Assembly: GCA_946405625.1 (NCBI GenBank)
Contig: CAMJHQ010000029.1
Coordinates: 1-45,345 of the forward strand
Direction: 5' to 3'
Origin: an uncultured Lachnospiraceae bacterium
GTDB lineage: Bacteria; Bacillota; Clostridia; Lachnospirales; Lachnospiraceae
DNA: 45,345 nt
Made by a program: the position numbers and the translations under genes
Shown here: piece after piece, positions 42,424 to 45,345 of the stretch
Position numbering within the stretch: position 1 is the first letter of the stretch
Layout: each line of letters starts with the position of its first letter
The notes under the pieces: model-generated
What the model saw: only the letters and a program-made list of their open reading frames with translations
The model's database searches: none
What the model was told of the DNA's origin: nothing

Positions 42424-43251
42424 TTACTCTATCAGGTCCTTCATATACATTTCAAAACAAAGTCCCCAATGAGAAGGCACTTTGTTATCTTCACAATATT
42501 TTATACATTTAGAAGCAAATTCAGCTGCCTTTCGAACAGAATCATAAAATGTATGGCCATTCATATACATGCCTGATATTACAGAACTTATTACATCTCC
42601 CGTTCCGCTTCTATCCTCACCTATCCTGTCAACCATAACGATCTGAGGATCTTCGTCCTTGGAATATATATAATTCATTATCTGCTTTTTATGGAAAGGA
42701 ATTCCGGTTACAACAATATGCTCCGGACCTTTCTGAGAAAGCTCCTGGCACATATCATGCAGCGCATCCGTACTGAACTTTCCGTTTCCGTAATCAACAC
42801 CAAGAAGTGTACAAAGCTCCGTGAGATTTGGCGTAAGTATATTTGCATACTCAACAAGCGTTTTCATCTTTTCACACATCTCAGGTGTATAAGTCTTATA
42901 TAATTCTCCGTAATCACCCATAACAGGATCGATCAGGATTACAGATTTATCAGTTTTAAATGTCTCAATAAAATCAATAACTATATCAACCTGTTCCTTT
43001 GAACCAAGGAAACCGGTTGCAATACCATCAAATTCCATATTTATATTCTTATAGGTCTGAATATAATCTCTCATCTTTGGTGTATAATCATCAAAGAAAA
43101 ATTCCGGAAACTGAGTATGTGTAGAAAGGATTGCCGTAGGAATCGTGACAGCCTGTATCTTCATGGCTGATATGATCGGAGCCATTACAGCTATAGAACA
43201 TCTGCCAAAACCTGTTACATCATTGATCAGCGCCATCTTCTTCTGATACAT
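42424..43251 (-). CDS. Pyridoxal/pyridoxamine kinase (PdxY/PdxK family)
   Basis: The protein has 275 residues from the ATG at 43251 (MYQKKMALIND; GGAGG 10 bp upstream); the longer reading frame to 43335 has no support. Ribokinase-like fold with VTGFGRCSIAVMAPIISAM at the start, VILIDPVMGDYGELY, ILTPNLTELCTLLG and the anion-hole RSGTGDVISSVISG. It makes PLP or PMP from the unphosphorylated vitamers by using ATP. No other B6 gene is adjacent; the ribokinase-type sibling thiD is at 26420. Confidence 0.88.
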   Translation of the reverse strand: MYQKKMALINDVTGFGRCSIAVMAPIISAMKIQAVTIPTAILSTHTQFPEFFFDDYTPKMRDYIQTYKNINMEFDGIATGFLGSKEQVDIVIDFIETFKTDKSVILIDPVMGDYGELYKTYTPEMCEKMKTLVEYANILTPNLTELCTLLGVDYGNGKFSTDALHDMCQELSQKGPEHIVVTGIPFHKKQIMNYIYSKDEDPQIVMVDRIGEDRSGTGDVISSVISGMYMNGHTFYDSVRKAAEFASKCIKYCEDNKVPSHWGLCFEMYMKDLIE

Positions 43252-43410
43252 TTTTATTTTTCCTCCATTTTCCGCCTCTATATCCACAGTAAAATATATC
43301 ATATATCTTCCTGTTAGAACAGAAAAAACGAACAACTATTCTGCTTTAGAAACATATTTAATATACCTATAGAAAAATTTTATATAACTATTACACAATT
43401 GTTTGAAAAA

Positions 43411-43447
43411 TGCACAATAGCCGTGCAGGTATCTGTGCAATATGCAC
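43411..43447. promoter_or_regulatory. Cluster of four TGCAC/GTGCA half-sites
   Basis: TGCAC (43411), GTGCA (43423), GTGCA (43435) and TGCAC (43443) start 12, 12 and 8 bp apart; the last two form GTGCA-ATA-TGCAC. They lie between the divergent pyridoxal kinase and pilin-like genes, 46 bp before the pilin promoter, so a dimeric regulator site is plausible. Otherwise the 380-bp gap 43252-43631 holds a 12-bp palindrome TTTGTTAACAAA (43536-43547) and the pilin promoter. Confidence 0.5.
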
Positions 43448-43492
43448 AATCATCTTTGTGTATAAATTTTTAATATTTGAATATATTTGATA

Positions 43493-43521
43493 TTGCACTC
43501 ACTTATAATGTGAATTATAAT
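43493..43521 (+). promoter_or_regulatory. Promoter of the pilin-like gene
   Basis: TTGCAC (43493-43498), 17 bp, TATAAT (43516-43521), giving a leader of about 105 nt before the ATG at 43632. The -35 shares the TGCAC sequence of the upstream half-sites. Confidence 0.75.
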
Positions 43522-43631
43522 ATCTTTTGTTATGATTTGTTAACAAACTATTAACGTAATGAAAACATGTTGTAAACAACAAACAGCATTAAAAGTATTT
43601 ATATTTTTTTAAAATCAAGAGGGGATAAAAA

Positions 43632-44339
43632 ATGTGTAAATCAAGGAAACATGATAACAAGGGTTTTACTCTTGTTGAAATGATCATTATTGTTGCTATT
43701 ATGGCCGTACTTGCTGCTACTATAGCAATGAATGTTATTCATTACATCGAAAAAGGACGTGAATCCAAGGATCTGTATCACGCAAGTCTTATAAAGGATG
43801 CTCTTAATGCATATCCTTTCCAGAGTAATTTTCCGGGAAGCCCTGTAACGGATACTGATATTTATGGAGTTGAAAGAACTTATACAAGAGGCTGGGTATA
43901 TGTGGACAGAGATGAAATAAGATGCTCTCATCCAAGCTGTGCACTAGCACTTATAGATGCCGGTCTCGTATATGTGGATCCGGAAACGGAAGAAGCCTTT
44001 AAACAGGCAGAGGAAGATAATTCAAATGTATGGCCAACAAATTTTTCCGGTGATTATGTAGGAGTAACAACACGTGGTAATGAGGCAAAGTTCGTATGTG
44101 ATCTTCATTCCTATGCCAGAAGAAGATGGAACACTTATCAGCTTGATGTTTTTATATACGATGACGGTACACTTCATCTTGGTGCAAATGCATCAAACAT
44201 GTCTGGTAGAGCTGATGATGATAATTCAACTGCTATTGATTATGAAACAGCTGATTACTTTGCTAATTCACTCGGATTTACAAATTCTATCAGAATAGGT
44301 ATTGGTCCTGAAGATCGTGCTCTTGTAGATAATAATTAG
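43632..44339 (+). CDS. Type IV pilin-like protein (prepilin signal)
   Basis: The protein has 235 residues. A basic leader MCKSRKHDNKG ends at the prepilin peptidase site G/FTLVEM, with Glu at +5 of the mature protein and a hydrophobic helix to about residue 32. The mature part (about 200 residues) has an extended helix, then a Tyr/Asp-rich region. Such proteins form type IV or type II-like pili after cleavage by PilD. No pilin-assembly gene is next to it, so it may be an orphan minor pilin or adhesin. Promoter and terminator are both recognisable, so it is a one-gene unit. Confidence 0.85.
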   Translation: MCKSRKHDNKGFTLVEMIIIVAIMAVLAATIAMNVIHYIEKGRESKDLYHASLIKDALNAYPFQSNFPGSPVTDTDIYGVERTYTRGWVYVDRDEIRCSHPSCALALIDAGLVYVDPETEEAFKQAEEDNSNVWPTNFSGDYVGVTTRGNEAKFVCDLHSYARRRWNTYQLDVFIYDDGTLHLGANASNMSGRADDDNSTAIDYETADYFANSLGFTNSIRIGIGPEDRALVDNN

Positions 44340-44375
44340 TCTGTATATTAAATCCTACCAACGGATTTACAGAAA

Positions 44376-44408
44376 GGCAGCATCTGCTTATTGCAGACGC
44401 TGCCTTTT
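44376..44408. terminator. Bidirectional terminator between the pilin and flavin reductase genes
   Basis: GGCAGCATCTGC (44376-44387) and GCAGACGCTGCC (44393-44404) pair except for one A-C mismatch, and TTTT follows on the plus strand. On the minus strand the same hairpin is followed by TTTCTG. Confidence 0.85.
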
Positions 44409-44440
44409 CCATATATCACTCAGTCAAATTATATACTATT

Positions 44441-44920
44441 CTACTTCTCTATAATATCAGCAACCTCACCGATATACATATCATGTGATGCGTCGTTGCT
44501 ATAAAATGCCTTAACTACATCATCAGGCATATTTGTCTCATCAAGCTTCTGCTTAAAAAGCTTTCTGCATACAAGAGTCACTTCAGCTTCAGCAAAGGTC
44601 ATCGACTCTCCTGCCTCAACGGCTGTCAGTCCTTCATAATTCATTTTATCAATATCTCTTCCGGATTTAGATCCAAATACTCCGAGTACACTCTTAAACT
44701 CCTCAGGATAAAAGCTGACAGTAAAATAATCATTATCATCCATGAAATCATGAGTATATCTCGAAGTTCTGACATATGCAGTTACTACAGGCTTTCCCCA
44801 AAGAGTTCCCATTCCTCCCCAGCTGATTGTCATCGAATTAAACTTCTCTATATTTCCCGCTGTAAGAAGGGCCCATTTCTTATCAAACTGTTCAAATATA
44901 TCTGTTTTAAAATTCATCAT
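44441..44920 (-). CDS. Flavin reductase-like, FMN-binding split-barrel protein
   Basis: The protein has 159 residues. The family opening WALLTAGNIEKFNSMTISWGGMGTLWGKPVV, then VRTSRYTHDFMDD and FTVSFYPEEF fit the flavin reductase-like split-barrel fold. Met-Met at the start means either ATG (44920 or 44917) may be used; GGAGG lies 4 or 7 bp upstream. It is cytosolic and would bind FMN. The substrate is unknown. Confidence 0.85.
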   Translation of the reverse strand: MMNFKTDIFEQFDKKWALLTAGNIEKFNSMTISWGGMGTLWGKPVVTAYVRTSRYTHDFMDDNDYFTVSFYPEEFKSVLGVFGSKSGRDIDKMNYEGLTAVEAGESMTFAEAEVTLVCRKLFKQKLDETNMPDDVVKAFYSNDASHDMYIGEVADIIEK

Positions 44921-44952
44921 TCATCCTCCCTGTTTTAAGTTAAGCCTCACAC

Positions 44953-44962
44953 GACAATTGTC
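44953..44962. promoter_or_regulatory. 10-bp palindrome upstream of the flavin reductase gene
   Basis: GACAATTGTC is self-complementary and lies 33 bp upstream of the ATG, downstream of the candidate promoter. It could be an operator. Confidence 0.4.
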
Positions 44963-45006
44963 ATGATTATGAAGCACCCATTTAAATAATCAGATTAACA
45001 TTTAAT

Positions 45007-45034
45007 ACTATATCAAAATTTGCCTTCATGTTAA
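45007..45034 (-). promoter_or_regulatory. Candidate promoter of the flavin reductase gene
   Basis: TTAACA (45029-45034), 16 bp, TATAGT (45007-45012) on the minus strand. Confidence 0.5.
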
Positions 45035-45107
45035 ATCATAAAATTAAACTCTATTCATATCTATTACTTATAACGCATAAAAATAAAGTTAAAACCTGCT
45101 TATGATT

Positions 45108-45258
45108 GTGCGGGAGATGGGGATTTGCCGTCAAGAAAAAGATCCGGTGGATCTTTTTTAGGCAAATCGGGCGAAGCTATGCTGAGCCCTGACCGAAGCG
45201 ACTTCGGCTCGAAGTCGCTGAGACTTGGACCCACGTGGGTTCAAGTTCCATCCCGCAC
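45108..45258. other. Multi-hairpin element closed by tRNA-Leu acceptor sequences
   Basis: The outer stem GTGCGGG (45108-45114) / CCCGCAC (45252-45258) continues as ATGG/CCAT past a bulge. Four hairpins sit inside. H1 is GATTTGCC/GGCAAATC (45122-45168) with inner AAAAAGATCC/GGATCTTTTT. H2 is GGGC-GA-AGC/GCT-GA-GCCC (45169-45189), with tandem G-A mismatches. H3 is AGCGACTTCG/CGAAGTCGCT (45197-45219), perfect. H4 is ACTTGGACCCAC/GTGGGTTCAAGT (45223-45246). H4 and the closing stem are an inverted copy of the tRNA-Leu T-arm and acceptor end. It is too long for a normal tRNA and has no usable anticodon arm. The strand of any transcript is not known. Confidence 0.65.
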
Positions 45259-45286
45259 AAAAAAAGCAGGTTAAAAACCTGCTTTT
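45259..45286 (-). terminator. Terminator of tRNA-Leu
   Basis: AAAAGCAGGT (45262-45271) / ACCTGCTTTT (45277-45286) has a 5-nt loop. On the minus strand it is followed by further T residues. It lies right after the tRNA 3' end. Confidence 0.85.
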
Positions 45287-45289
45287 AAT

Positions 45290-45345
45290 TGTGCGGGAGA
45301 TGGGACTTGAACCCACACGACGTTTCCATCACTAGATCCTTAGTC
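45290..45345 (-). tRNA. tRNA-Leu (anticodon AAG), truncated at the window edge
   Basis: On the minus strand the 3' part is present: anticodon loop CTAAGGA (45337-45343) with 3' stem TCTAG, a long class II variable arm (TGATGGAAACGTCG), T-arm GTGGGTTCAAGTCCCAT, acceptor CCCGCAC (45291-45297) and discriminator A (45290). No CCA is encoded. The 5' half, including the D-arm, lies beyond the window. The loop position gives anticodon AAG (A34 normally edited to inosine). Confidence 0.88.

Larger units (their letters stand above)
45091..45304. repeat. 31-bp direct repeat flanking the tRNA-like element
   Basis: Copies at 45091-45121 and 45274-45304 match at 29 of 31 positions, 183 bp apart. Each joins an arm of the tRNA terminator (AAAACCTGCT) to the 3' end of tRNA-Leu (GTGCGGGAGATGGG on the plus strand). 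Such duplicated tRNA ends are what integrases leave as attL/attR. Confidence 0.8.

Noticed and set aside
43252-43335. A 28-residue N-terminal extension of the pyridoxal kinase
   Set aside because: The kinase homology starts at MYQKKMALIND and a GGAGG precedes that ATG; the extension shows no domain.
45108-45258. A second complete tRNA gene
   Set aside because: The ends match a tRNA acceptor in both orientations, but the interior is about 150 nt of unrelated hairpins without a credible D-arm or anticodon arm.

Overview
The window is AT-rich and reads like a low-GC Gram-positive anaerobe, most likely a clostridium of the Lachnospiraceae type. Supporting features are GGAGG-type ribosome binding sites, sigma-A-like promoters, T-tailed intrinsic terminators, a class III fructose-1,6-bisphosphatase, an EFR1-type ferrodoxin, a Re-citrate-synthase-like protein, a TPP riboswitch, a TatD-linked radical SAM protein and a DUF4342 protein. 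Nearly all genes are on the minus strand; only four convincing genes are on the plus strand. No database could be searched, so family names rest on motifs and remembered families.

Layout. 1-4.1 kb: a LysR regulator divergent from a Re-citrate/isopropylmalate synthase-like gene, then an EFR1 ferrodoxin behind a 36-bp duplicated operator and a HAD phosphatase. 4.2-4.9 kb: one IS200-type element. 5.0-9.4 kb: an envelope-stress-like block with a UBA/DUF4342 protein, and a tandem-CPBP protein, response regulator and histidine kinase operon; both promoters carry 11-bp-phased direct repeats of the kind OmpR-family regulators bind. 9.5-13.2 kb: a giant J-domain-like/TPR protein. 13.4-15.7 kb: CstA and a small unknown partner. 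15.9-19.7 kb: a DUF362 ferredoxin protein, a HipBA toxin-antitoxin pair with three operators, and a cysteine-rich protein downstream of a 7TM hybrid histidine kinase (to 22.5 kb). 22.8-23.8 kb: a permuted NlpC/P60-like hydrolase (plus strand). 23.9-27.5 kb: a TPP-riboswitch operon (thiD, methyltransferase, tenA, acyltransferase). 27.5-32.1 kb: class III FBPase, then a two-gene ABC exporter behind an 18-bp inverted-repeat operator.

32.2-41.6 kb is the most unusual part. Six closely packed minus-strand genes encode a zinc-ribbon membrane protein with a duplicated outer domain, a Rossmann/methyltransferase-like protein, an unknown protein, a CobS/MoxR-like AAA+ ATPase with a coiled coil, a phage-type (DUF7192-like) protein and TelA. 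They are preceded by a KAP-family P-loop NTPase. I read them as one stress or defence machine without a recognised name. 41.7-45.3 kb holds a radical SAM protein, a pyridoxal kinase, a lone type IV pilin-like gene, a flavin reductase, and at the right edge a truncated tRNA-Leu. That tRNA is followed by a 151-bp multi-hairpin element bounded by inverted copies of the tRNA 3' end.

Several starts were moved from the first possible near-cognate codon to an internal ATG with a well-placed Shine-Dalgarno sequence; each case is stated.
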